DNA of 64,000 bases from Branchiostoma floridae (Eukaryota > Chordata > Leptocardii > Amphioxiformes > Branchiostomatidae), in contig NC_049980.1 in assembly GCF_000003815.2 (NCBI RefSeq), positions 6,186,659 to 6,250,658 of the forward strand. The letters are read 5' to 3'. The notes beneath the pieces are model-generated. The model was not told the DNA's origin. It made no database searches and was given only the letters and a program-made list of their open reading frames with translations. Position numbers and translations under genes: made by a program. This document shows positions 54,001 through 64,000 of the stretch, piece by piece (positions within the stretch are counted from its first letter, which is position 1; each line of letters opens with the position of its first letter).

Positions 54001-57000
54001 ACTTTACAGGAGGAAGTTATGATTGTTGATTTAAGATATTCTCGATTTCAGATGATAACTTTATTGCAAATTTATGCTGTTAGGGCACTCAAAACAATGG
54101 TACACAAGAGGATTGAAAGACATGAATAGATTGAAGCGAAATAAAAGCTTGATAAGTAATTTGAGAGGTTTGACTTTCTTTCTACATTTTCTTTTTGAAA
54201 AGATCTCTCTACCCCGTTATACTTGACGGACGGTCATATTTTTCGTAGGATTTCCTACTACGTTTGGTTTTTGAATCCCGAGTGCAACAACCTCAAGATT
54301 TGTCTGCCGCAGTTTATGACTTTAGTCATGAGGCATTGTTACAGTACGCGAGTCGTTACATGCCTTGGATCACGCTTTTTTTTTCACGGTTCTCATTTCC
54401 GCCCCTTTTACACAGCCCTGTAAAGGAAAATACCACGTAGCATCGCTTGACTTCTCCTGAAATCTCATGCCAAATAGGCACTCCAGTCACACAGGTGTCT
54501 CATTAAAAACCAGTTGCATTGTCGCCTTCAACCCAAACAACAGCGCGTATTTTCCATTGGTTGAACCCTCGAGCTCCACCGATAGATTTTGTGACACTGC
54601 AAAATGTTCAAGAGGATATGCCCTCTTTATTTCTTTGCGAATTAACGAAGACAGTATGTCTAATTTTCTCGGCAATGTCTCACCGTTCTTTGCTTACTTC
54701 GAGTATACTTCTTAATACATTTTCATTAAGACGGTCCCTCCCCTAGATTAAAATGCAATAACCCTACGTGCACATGGTAGCTAATTTGCATGTTCTGTAC
54801 ATATATATGCGGGGGCAAGACAACGCTGATTAAAGTCTCCCACATCAAAACGCGCTTAGAACACAGGAGACGAAGTCATAAGGCTTTGGTGGAAAAAAAT
54901 GCAGCTTTTCAGTTTGCTATCGTCATAACTGTGTGGTTATCACCATGTTCGTACCGTGAAACGCTAGTTCACCTTTATCCGTGGGGTAACATATATCCGT
55001 TGTTTTTCTTAAAACGTGTTATCTAGAGATATCAATAGATGGTCGGTGTTTTCAAATTGAAATATCTATATTTTCAAATTAATTATTAGACTATCAAAAA
55101 TATTGCAGTCCATTTGATATCACTAAACGTCTGTCTCTACAAACAACGGATATAGGTTACCCAACGGATAAAGATAAAGTAGAGTTACATGTTGTAGTGG
55201 GTGTGAAAAGCTCTGGTGTTAGTTCAGCACCAAGGACAGGGCTTGCCTTACGACACACGATATTTTTGCTGATATCCACAGGTGGTTTCGGGCTCAACTA
55301 TTGTCAACTCGAGTATTGTTCTCTGTTGCTAGAGTATGCTTGTCAGATACTCGTGTCAGTAGTCGTGACTTTATTTCGGAGCATTGAATAACAGAAAATG
55401 TAACTACAACTAATGTCTCGCCGTTGGTTCTGAGCTTAAATTGTCGACTCAAGTAGCGCTCTGTTGTTCAGAATGTTCTTGCTAAATGTGCTTGTGGCTT
55501 TCATGAAAAATGGAATAACAGTATTCAACTGCAACTAATGCCAAGTCGTCCCAAACATGACACTAAACTGGTGAAATGTTTTGGATTGCCAGTTTTACTC
55601 GTTCTGTCTCGGCAAAACTCATGAAGAGGTTTTGGACCGAGTAGAAGATGACCAGATTTTACACGTTTGGGCGGGTGATGAAAATAACAAGAGCGAAGTC
55701 ATTTCTAGCAAGTTCAAACTAAAAGAGTTTACACGAAGACATGATTCTAAAATGCCAGTGGGAGTCGGCTACTCCGCCGAACAGATACATTTGTAGAGAA
55801 TTGGACCATTGCTCGTTCAAAAGTTTTCACAAACAATTATAGGTCCAGGTTCAGGTTCGGATCGGAACCTGATCCTCTAGACCTGAACGGTACCTGTTCC
55901 TGAATTTTCTGTACCGGTACCCACCCCTATACTCCCCTAGCCTAGTTATACCAACGCCGCGATGTCCTCTCAGTTATGAGTAGATGGGGGTAGGTATGGG
56001 TACAAGTAGTATGGTGTACCGGTACCGGTTTTTCTTGTTGGACCGGTCCAGACCTGTACCTGAATTTTCTGTACCGGTACCCACCCCTATACTCCCCTAG
56101 CCTAGTTATACCAACGCCGCGATGTCCTCTCAGTTATGAGCAGATGGGGGTAGGTATGGGTACCAGTAGTATGGTGTACCGGTACCGGTTTTTCTTGCTG
56201 GACCGGTCCAGACCTGTACCTGAATTTTCTGTACCGGTACCCACCCCTATACTCCCCTAGCCAGTTATACAAACGCCGCGACGTCCTCTCAGTTATGAGC
56301 AGATGGGGGTAGGTATGGGTACCAGTAGTACGGTGTACCGGTACCGGTTTTTCTTGTTGGACCGGTCCAGACCTGTACCTGCATTTTCTGTACCGGTACC
56401 CACCCCTGTACTCCCCTAGCCAGTTATACCAACGCCGCGATGTCCTATCACTAATGAATGGATGGGGGCGATTTCAGCCCACCTCCCCGTGAGTCCCTCC
56501 GAATCCGCACGGACATTTCCAGGAGGCAGCAGCCAATTTGTGGCGGATCAGAGCAGGACCCTGCCCGATGAATAATTCATCAGCCCCGGCCCTTCAACCC
56601 TGCTCGCCTTTGACTGGCGGCGGAAAAAAACGCGAGCCGCCCGCAGGACAGTGCTATCAAGATCCCCGGCGATTGAGCACACTTTTCCCCCATGCAGAGC
56701 ATGAGGTGAATCCGTAAAGGCACGACGGCGTGAACGGCATTACCGTAGTTCAAATCCAGACTTGGCGGGGTTTCAGCACGCCAGTACCGCTACTGTACAG
56801 CTAAGGCCTGGGGTAAAACTGTTGTGTTTCACGACCGACTCCAGCAAAGACCTACCGTCACAATTCCACAAAGGGGCCCGGCCGGACAGCTTGGGGGAAT
56901 GAAATGCACGATATAAAAAGACGACAGAATCGTGAAACGGCAAGAAATAATTCAACAGCATGCATTGTGCATATTCATTGGCATAAACTTTTTAATTTCT

Positions 57001-59899
57001 CGTTTCCCTAAACAGCCCGGCCGGGCCCCGGGTAGGAAATGTGACGTAAGCCTATTCTAGCCTTTTTGGGGGGTCTATCGCTGACAGGGACTTATTTCTT
57101 CGATTTGAATGATAAAAGTCTTGTAGAATTCTTTTTCAGCACGTTCTTCCCAGTAGAAAACTTTGCTTGTAAAACGTATGTCTGCATAATTAGAATATGG
57201 TGTTGAAAATACCAGTGGCCTGATGCATTTTAGTTTTTCACAGTTAAACTTAAGTTGTATTTGTTGGATCACGTCTGCTGAAATCTAAAAAAAGAGAGAA
57301 GCCTTACGTATACCTACGTACCGTATTTTTTTCAGGACGTAACTTGAAACACGGCATAGATTTCCCCGGGCCTACTAACAGTGAACGTGTTACTGTTAGA
57401 AACTCAAGGCACCGGAGGCGGTTATTTCGGATAAAATATCAGCGCAGTGTGGGGGTAATACGAGTAGAATTTACTAGATTTTGTGTCACAGAGAGAATCT
57501 GAAGTTTCTGTACACTAATGCAAGTCTGATTAGCAGCGTAGAGTGCGTAGTCTAGTGGTTAGCGGCCCTGACTCTGGACTAAGAAGGCTTGGATTCGAAT
57601 CCCGGTTGTGTCACTCACTCGACATGCACGCTACTGGAAAGGGGGGGGGGGGGGTGCAGTCCTTAGAACGGGACGTTCAGATGTTGTCCACTGTTAGTTG
57701 TGCTTTGCGAAAAGAGCTAGGCGTTTTTGCCCTGAAAATGCGGTACATAGCAGCTGTCTTCTCTGTCTCGAATGTTGGAAGAATAACTCTTTCAGTTGGA
57801 AGAATGGCCCTCTCAGTATGTTAAACTCACATAACTTTTGGGCGCTGTAAGGGTTAGTCCACTGTATTATATGGGGAGGATTTCTCTTTAATTGCAGTTG
57901 TTGTCAGATGACGCGATATCTCTTTCCCGACCAATGGTTGTATACAAGCACGTAGAACTTTGCCCTGCAACTTAACTGCATCCTTACCGGCCCAAAGGTG
58001 ACACAAAGTGGAAATGAAAGAACGTCCCCAAAGCCAAATGGTTTGTCCCGTCCGTCGAAAATGGAATTAGATGACGTCACAGGACCAGTGTCTTTTTCTC
58101 AACCACGTCTGATGGTTTAGACATATCTCGGTCGCACATGTGCACACGGCAGAAAGCCTATTTACTGTGCAGCTCATTGTCCTGTACACTGGGAGAATTT
58201 GGATGTGGAGGACATAGGGATTACCCCTTTTGTCCATGTATGCAACAGCGGCACATTGGCGATGTCGTTGTGTTCTTAATCAAATGTGTGTTATCCTTGA
58301 CCTTATGACGGTTACTATCGGAATGCCATGCAAATTTCACAATAATGATTAGAATTATGATTAGTCACTCTAGGTATGAAAACCAGACATTCTGCTGCAG
58401 TACCACAACACGCCGCTAGACCTATAACACAACCACTCCAATGTCTTACAAAGACCTACCCACTAACTAAATACCAAAATAATCAATTCAGGCGTTATCT
58501 ATCTCCGTTACAAACAAGCAGTAGTCACTACAATACAACTAGCCTAGGTACCATCCGGAAAGTAGTTCCCTCCAGCGTTCATTATATACTATATACAGTC
58601 GCTTCTAGCTCTGATGTTCATTATGCACTATATACAGTCGCTTTACTGCTGTTCCAGCAGAAGCGAACATAGGAGCGAACTACTACCCGGGTAGTACCCA
58701 GGCGACAATACCTCCGTTTGACGGAGGTAAATGCTACATATCACGTTCACTTGATTGTCATCTCCCCACGACACACCCGTACGTACGTTCACCACTCGGG
58801 GTCGACCGTGACCTGTGTACAGCTCGGGTCACACCGACCACTTACCGACCCCTCGTTAGGGATGCCCCGCGTGTCCGGGCGATCGCTCCAACACTTAAAT
58901 CCGCCCACTGCCAGGTCCAAGGGGCACATTTTCAGCTTGTACCGTCTTTGCCTGATTTCATGGGTGGCCGACCGGAACTTGGGCGCGTGCCGCCGCCGAT
59001 TTCTCATCTACCGTGCGGTGTCACAATAGGCCTAACGGTATTAAAGTAGGAGGGAGCCGACAAGATTGGAGGGTCGGTTTCAGTTTGGCTCTCAAAAACA
59101 CGGCATAGGGAGAAACGGGGGTGTCAAATACAGAACAGCTCAGGAAAATATCAATTTTTGTGATCAATATTGAGAATTTCTGAGCAGTACTGAAAACTAT
59201 TGAGGAAATGTGCGTAGTCCAATGGTTAGCGGCAATGCCTCTGGAACTAGAAGTCGTGAGGTCGTTGCTACGCTACCGGAAATGGTTGCATTCCTCAGGA
59301 CGGGACGTTAAGCCGTGGTCCACTCTTCATTGTGTTTGTCGAAAAGAGCAAGGGGAATTTCCCCGTACAATTAACCTATAAATACCGTACATAGCGTCTT
59401 ACCTCTCTGTCATGACCAGTGGAAGACTAGCTCTTCGGTGAGCTAGAACTCGATCAAAATCGCTTTCTTTTTTTGATGATTATTTTGCCGGGTAGTGTGG
59501 GATGGATTAAAAACGAATGTGTCTCCGTAAGAATGAAAAAAACTCGTTCCAAAGACAAATGGGTGACCTAAGGTCGCCACATAGGACTATGGGCATTCCT
59601 AGATGACTGTGCTTCGCGACCTCTGACCAACATCTTATAAGCCAGGGGCAGTTTTAATTGATCCATGAACTTGGCAGACTCCTGTATTCGCCTGAATCAT
59701 GATAAAGGTGCCAACAAGAATAGCCTGAGCTGTGTTTCATATATCGACATCCAAAGGGTTAGAGAATTGTGAATTAGCATAGAGGATACGAAATGTTGTG
59801 AGAAAATATTGTTACCTTGTAATTGGCATACTGGACTGCACATATCCTTTTCTGATGTAAAATGATACTGTTGGTCTTCTCTCTCTCCATATGCACTTC

Positions 59900-59972
<73 letters not shown>

Positions 59973-60660
59973 TTCCTCTCTCTCTCTATTTCTCTATTTC
60001 CCTCCCCTCCCTATGCATATTACTCCCCTTTCTCTCTCTCTCTCTGTCTTTCTCTACCCCTCTGAAATGATTAGGAATTTAGAATACTAAAGATGATTTC
60101 AAAGAAAGTCGAGAATCCGGAATTATGCATTTATGGCAGAACCTTCTGTGCCCAATCCCCAAGTCTTCAAATTTGAATTCGACACTTGCCCCCGCCGTTG
60201 TGGCTTGTGTCCTTGGGAAATGCACTTTACACGACCTTCGTTACTTCACCCTGGAGTAAAGATGGGTACCTTTACCTTCTGTCTATATTTTGCATGTGGC
60301 ACTGTTAAGATATAAAAGTTACTACCTTGAGTGCAGTACCACATTGTCCAGGCCTATCCCATAGCAAATAAAAAGCATCCGAAACCAGTGCTTACCGCTA
60401 TCTCCTACCAAATAATTTCTATCAACTTAGTTCAATGCCCCTTCATTGAACAAACTCAATCGTTAGAAATACATATTTCACGTAGCGGTGAAATCTTGCG
60501 AACTTTTATGTATTTACAGGACGTGAAGACTGGACAAGGCTTCAAGCGCGTGGCTGTGGTGGAGGACTTCTTCAGTATTATCTACAACATGCACGTCAGC
60601 GCTCCGGAGGGGGAGGGCAGACCACCCAAACACGCGGGGCAGAAGAGAACGTACAGAGCG
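51031..60660 (+). CDS. NOL4-like: NOL4/NOL4L-like nucleolar protein, 5' part (coding exons 1 and 2)
   Basis: Coding exons are 51031-51336 (102 codons) and 60520-60660 (47 codons), joined in phase 0 by CAG|GTATGT and TTTACAG|G borders. The second ends at a GTGAGT donor. Residues 22-48 (MYREFQTWAVQTYGDSGK, TKTVTRKKY), then TDNAKFRFWVKSKGF, LYVPVK, RVAVVEDFFSIIYNMHV and KHAGQKRTY reproduce the conserved N-terminal block of vertebrate NOL4/NOL4L. These proteins are nuclear or nucleolar with poorly known function. The start is the first ATG of the frame, with A at -3, in a CpG-rich setting. Intron 1 is 9.2 kb. No third exon is seen before 64,000, so the gene continues outside. NOL4 and NOL4L cannot be separated from this part; a single pro-orthologue is likely in an invertebrate. 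Confidence 0.92.
51337..54960. other. NOL4-like intron 1, proximal part, few repeats
   Basis: Unlike the rest of the window, this 3.6-kb stretch shows almost no recognisable transposon. It contains AT-rich words of the homeodomain/POU type, for example 'gcaattaaaaag' near 53,078 and 'taatttgcat' near 54,782, in otherwise complex sequence. No exon is recognised. It could hold cis-regulatory elements, but that is inference from repeat scarcity only. Confidence 0.35.
54964..55180. mobile_element. MITE of the 'gctagttcacctt...ggtaacc' family
   Basis: Left 'acgctagttcacctttatcc' with 'ggggtaacatatatccg'; right 'acaacggatataggttaccc' then 'aacggataaagataaag'. Same layout as at 28,722 and 38,258. 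Confidence 0.65.
55850..56450. repeat. 160-bp tandem array made from a MITE end and its flank
   Basis: 'actcccctagcc' recurs at 55,931, 56,091, 56,251 and 56,410 (period 160, 160, 159). Every unit contains the 'gtaccggtacccacccct' end of the GGGGTGGGT MITE family plus about 60 bp of non-MITE sequence ('accaacgccgcgatgtcctc'). The array therefore arose by tandem duplication of a MITE together with neighbouring DNA. Units differ by only a few bases. Confidence 0.88.
56857..57045. mobile_element. MITE with 'gtcacatttcc' ends
   Basis: Left 'gtcacaattccacaaagggg' and right 'gccccgggtaggaaatgtgac' are inverted with sub-terminal 'ggcccggccg'. Related to 40,592. Confidence 0.65.
57540..57826 (+). 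mobile_element. tRNA-derived SINE, copy A
   Basis: The A box TAGTCTAGTGG matches the consensus exactly, and the B box GATTCGAATCC lies 36 bp further. The tRNA-like part is followed by a body with 'acgggacgtt', 'gaaaagagctaggcg' and 'gcggtacatagc'. A closely related body follows the second copy at 59,208. A G homopolymer lies at 57,640. The 93-codon frame in it is not a gene. Confidence 0.8.
57827..58541. other. NOL4-like intron 1, no recognised element
   Basis: No exon, tRNA or transposon end could be identified in this stretch. The frame at 58,376-58,672 overlaps the start of the MITE at 58,542 and is not considered coding. Confidence 0.35.
58542..58703. mobile_element. MITE with TIR GCCTGGGTACCAT, short copy
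   Basis: Left GCCTAGGTACCATCCGGA and right 'gtagtacccaggc' with 'gaacataggagcgaact'. 162-bp deletion derivative of the element at 46,993, with TA at the left border only. Confidence 0.72.
58704..59207. other. NOL4-like intron 1, GC-rich patch
   Basis: 58,780-59,010 is open on both strands and GC-rich, but no homology is recognised. No splice-consistent exon could be joined to exon 1 or 2. Confidence 0.3.
59208..59440 (+). mobile_element. tRNA-derived SINE, copy B
   Basis: Starts 'gtgcgtagtccaatggttag' (degraded A box). The B box has decayed, and the body contains 'ggacgggacgttaagcc', 'tcgaaaagagcaagggg' and 'ataccgtacatagcg', matching copy A. Confidence 0.75.
59900..60055. repeat. (CT)n microsatellite
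   Basis: About 100 bp of nearly pure CT followed by interrupted CT/TTTC. It lies 0.5 kb before NOL4-like coding exon 2. The Ser/Leu frame here is a repeat translation. Confidence 0.95.
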
Positions 60661-60757
60661 GTGAGTATTCACTTCACATCCGCACATACAACAAGAGACC
60701 ACTCGTAGACATACATTCGGGGCTCTTTACTTGTATTGCATACCCGGTAAGGGTAAA

Positions 60758-60933
60758 GTCACATTTCCAAGCCGGGGCTCGGCAGGCCTGTTTGTGGAAA
60801 CAAACATAGAAATGCATATGTCAAAATATACACAAACGACTATTCTCTTGACGTCTTGTGTAGTTTGGTGTTTTTATATCATACGTTTTATTCCCGAGAG
60901 CTGCCCGGCCGGGCACCCGGTTGGGAATGTGAG
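60758..60933. mobile_element. MITE with 'gtcacatttcc' ends
   Basis: Left 'gtcacatttccaagccgggg' and right 'gcacccggttgggaatgtga' are inverted. It lies about 100 bp after NOL4-like exon 2. Related to 40,592, 56,857 and 62,619. Confidence 0.7.
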
Positions 60934-62104
60934 GTAGGCTTCAACCGCCCCATGGCAAAACATTAAGTTTGTACTGAAGAGTAAGAACTGCATATACGGA
61001 CAGATTTAACTGATTCACTCACACCGGTAAGGACCCCTACTCTTTCGATATGTGTGGTGGGTACTTTAACATGCTCTAGGTGTGGATCTCCTCAAACACA
61101 AGAGCTCTATTTAACGTCCTACCTGAGAGACGTCCCTGGTCGAAGCTAGGTACTCATTATCATTTTTTCACCTGAGTGAAGTTAGGAAGTGAGGAATATG
61201 GACAGCATAGAAGCATTCATGGGATTCTAACAAAGGACCCCTAGGTTCTGGGCCAGTCACCCTACCTTTGCGCCACACGATCCAACTGGGTGCAATATAT
61301 TGCACTTTTGTGCAAATGAATTGTGCATCCAAAATTGTGCGCCCCAAATCGGAGCTGTATAGCTAATTCATTAAGGCTGGTGCACCGTTGCATCTACAGG
61401 TATCCCCAAAAAGATATTTCGAGCCATGCATATGGTGGGGAAATTGATAATTTTGTATTCAAGCTTTGCTGTGGGGAGGAATTCTCTGTGGACAAGGTCT
61501 CTTGATTGAATTTGCAAAATTTGGACATTTTCAATATCTTTTCGTGGTGTACTACTGAACGATTTAGGAATGGTTACACAACCCCCTTTTGGCCTGCTCA
61601 AAATCTGCATAGCGCCTTTTGGTTAGACGGCTCCTTCTAGTTCTAACTTCTCCGCCCACCTGTTATGCCTTGAATGGGGTGGACTGGCCGCAGGACGCAG
61701 TTATCACAACCCGAGGAACGAAACGGGGTCGGCCTGTTTGGTCCTCCCGTCGGCTTATCTTTCAATTAATCTATGTAAAGTAGAAACGCTAGGCCATCGA
61801 GGGGCGTCTGCTCACATTTGGAGCAGTTCACAACTACACCATCAATTTTCAGTCACGGCTTCTTATAGCCTTGGTGCTGAAATACGGGTAGCTGTAAGCA
61901 ATGCCATCATACGGCATGATGACAAACGTCTGTCGTAAAACCCCCTTTAGATGTCGCAAACGCTGATATATGAAGGGTGTGTGTGCGTGGCGTGTTTGCG
62001 ATGGAGGTAAGCCGGATACTTTTAGCGGCCCGCGGTTCGATCGGCTGGCCAAACAGAGGATCACGTCCCATTGGCGGTGGGTAATCCCCGAGGGTAACGT
62101 GCCC
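60934..62104. other. NOL4-like intron 2, no recognised gene
   Basis: A 'gtgca' / 'tgcacc' patch at 61,290-61,430 ending 'atttcgagccatgc' is a decayed copy of the hAT-like MITE at 37,040. Nothing else is supported. Confidence 0.4.
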
Positions 62105-62620
62105 GCAGGGGATGCATGTGGGCTGTACAGTTATTAATGTGAGTCATGGGCCCGGTAGCATACAGAGTCCCGACTATAGCTAGGGCTGTCTAACAAACGA
62201 AAAATTCAGGTACGGTTACGGGTCCAAGTGCTGGTCCAGATACAGGTTCGGACTAGGGGTGGGTACCGGTACAAAACCGCCGGGAATGCATGTGGGCTGC
62301 ACGGTTATTAATGGGAGTCATGGGCCCGGCATCATACAGAGTCCTGACTATAGCTAGGGCTGTGTACCAAAGGAAAAATTCGGGTACGGTTTCAGGTCAA
62401 GGTGCTGGTCCAGGAACAGGTTCGGACTAGGGGTGGGTGCCGGTAAAAAACCACCGGAAATGCATGTTGGCTGTACAGTTATTAATGGGAGTCATGGGCC
62501 CGGCAGCATACATTGTCCTGGCTATAGGGATGTGTACCAAAGCAAGAATTCAGGTACGGTTACGGGTACAGGTATAGGTCCTGTACCTGCACCTGTACCT
62601 AAAGAAGCTGTATCAGTTAT
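62105..62620. repeat. 174-bp tandem array
   Basis: 'ggctgtacagttattaat' (or a one- or two-base variant) recurs at 62,121, 62,295 and 62,469, each followed by 'gagtcatgggcccgg', 'ctatagctagggctgt' and a 'ggttcggactaggggtgggt' MITE end. As at 55,850, the unit combines a GGGGTGGGT-family end with flanking DNA. Confidence 0.85.
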
Positions 62621-62794
62621 TCTAAACCGGGGCCAGGTCGGGCTGTTTTGTAGACGAAAAATAGAGATGTACAAATACAAAAAATCATGCCCACTACTCT
62701 TCTTTTTATTACGTTCTGTGTACTTTGATGTCTTTTATATCATTCTTATCGTTCCCGAAAGCTGCCCGGCCGGGCCCCAGTTTAAAAATGTGAC
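62619..62794. mobile_element. MITE with 'gtcacatttcc' ends, degraded
   Basis: Left 'ttctaaaccggggccagg' and right 'gggccccagtttaaaaatgt' then 'gac'. Interior 'gaaaaatagagatgtacaaa' matches the interior of 40,592. Confidence 0.65.
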
Positions 62795-64000
62795 CAACTG
62801 TCCTCTCTAGAGATAAATTCACATGACGTCTTTTCATGGGAATTGACATAACGTTATTTTTTCGGGTACAGGTACACACCATGGTGTTCAGATCCGGACC
62901 TGTACCTTAAAACAACCCCAGGCAGACACAGCCTTAGCTAGCTAACTGTGCGCCACGGACTTTTTTTTGTCTATTCCCGGACCCGCGAAGCACTCTCCCA
63001 TGCAGAATTTAAGTCTACTATAGGACATGGGGGTAGAAGGTCGCCGGTGATGGCAATTTTCCATGGATAGTTCTGTCTTTGATTCACAACGCAGTGTTTG
63101 CCCTATATGAAAACCTACGAGGTTTGCATTGATTGTTTGAACGGTATATTTGGGACAGGGCAAAAACTGCGGACTCTTCTAGATGAAACATTAAGAACTT
63201 ACGTTACGCGAAAGCTGTACGTAGATTTGTAGCTGTGTATGCACTAACGACATAGACAGCGTTAATTATCACTTCCATATTCCAGTTCGCAATTGTAGCA
63301 TTTTACCACAACTTGAATCTTACCTTACAAATGTATATTTTCTCTTGGTAGAGACGATACGCCAACGTTTTCTACCCGTAGGCTTTGAAATGTCATTGAA
63401 AGTGCACTTTGTTTTGCTCGGAAGTGGGGATCGACTTTACCAAGCGCGGTAGCTCCTCTCGTCGGCCCCCCTGTGTGGCGATAGATCGAGTCTGATTTCT
63501 GCGCCATCACACGCGGCCGTTTAGAGAGCTCTACAGATCCGTTCACGACCAAGTTTACCATATATGGCCACCATAAACCAACTCTATGGATGACGTCCTC
63601 TGCAGACTCAAAAGCTCATTCAAGAGAGTGTGAAAGAAAGCAAGATACGTGAAGTAAAACAAGAAGCCTAGTTTTTTCAAAATAAAGACTATAAACGTTG
63701 GAAGAAGAATTGAAGCGACGAAAGATGGTGCATTTTATTACTGACTGCTCAAGAAACTATAGAAAGTGACACTAGTGTGGTAGCTTAGTATGGCTTACCA
63801 AGTTGGTAGCTAAAAGACTACCACACTAGTAATATTTCAACAACTATCTAGATAATTTCAGATCTACAACTTCATTCATGGCTTACTCACAAGTATAGCT
63901 TCTATAGGTATTCTCAAAACAGAGGGGAAAGAAATTTCTTGTGTTTTATCCAAAGGAGGCAAAAATCACAATTTGCGCTGGGATGTAATACATTAAATCT
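62795..64000. other. NOL4-like intron 2, end of window
   Basis: No coding exon is recognised up to the window edge. A 'ctatggatgacgtcctctg' word at 63,573 resembles the ends of the 24,759 element family. An inverted pair 'cactagtgtggtagctta' / 'ctaaaagactaccacactag' lies at 63,770-63,830. Confidence 0.4.

Noticed and set aside
57540-57615. tRNA gene
   Set aside because: The A and B boxes are good, but the acceptor stem does not pair and a SINE body follows, with a second family member at 59,208.

Overview
This is animal genomic DNA. Genes are split into short exons by kilobase introns with GT/AG borders, and the sequence is crowded with diverse DNA transposons, a non-LTR element, SINEs, minisatellites and one assembly gap. 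The gene content (a vertebrate-like TPMT pair and a NOL4-family gene) and the style of the repeats suggest an invertebrate deuterostome, most likely a lancelet (Branchiostoma). The species is inferred, not proven.

Layout. Positions 1-2,600 hold a non-LTR retrotransposon whose 5' half is inverted relative to its 3' half. From about 2.6 to 42.8 kb there is a tandem segmental duplication: unit 1 is about 2,605-24,124 and unit 2 about 25,785-42,767, with a 1.6-kb repeat-filled spacer. Each unit carries one complete eight-exon thiopurine S-methyltransferase (TPMT)-like gene on the + strand, at 6,059-14,963 and 27,673-36,060. In both genes all eight exons join in frame to 241 codons with identical exon lengths and intron phases. 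The proteins differ at 19 positions (about 92% identity), and 10 of these lie in the last 79 residues. Since duplicating, the units have collected different insertions. Unit 1 gained an LTR retrotransposon, a TA-flanked MITE, a SINE, a deleted mariner and a hAT-like element. Unit 2 gained several MITEs, expanded minisatellites and a 1.2-kb unidentified block.

Positions 42.8-50.6 kb are repeat-rich intergenic DNA with several well-defined MITEs, simple repeats and one unidentified exon-like minus-strand ORF. From 50.6 kb the sequence becomes visibly CpG-rich. The first coding exon of a NOL4/NOL4L-like gene lies at 51,031-51,336 and the second at 60,520-60,660, joined in frame across a 9.2-kb intron. 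The rest of that gene lies beyond the window.

Functional picture: a duplicated small-molecule S-methyltransferase locus next to the 5' end of a nuclear/nucleolar protein gene. I found no operon, CRISPR array, rRNA or convincing functional tRNA. The strongest novelty is the duplicated TPMT locus as a record of transposition, including transposons that landed within about 20 bp of splice donors.
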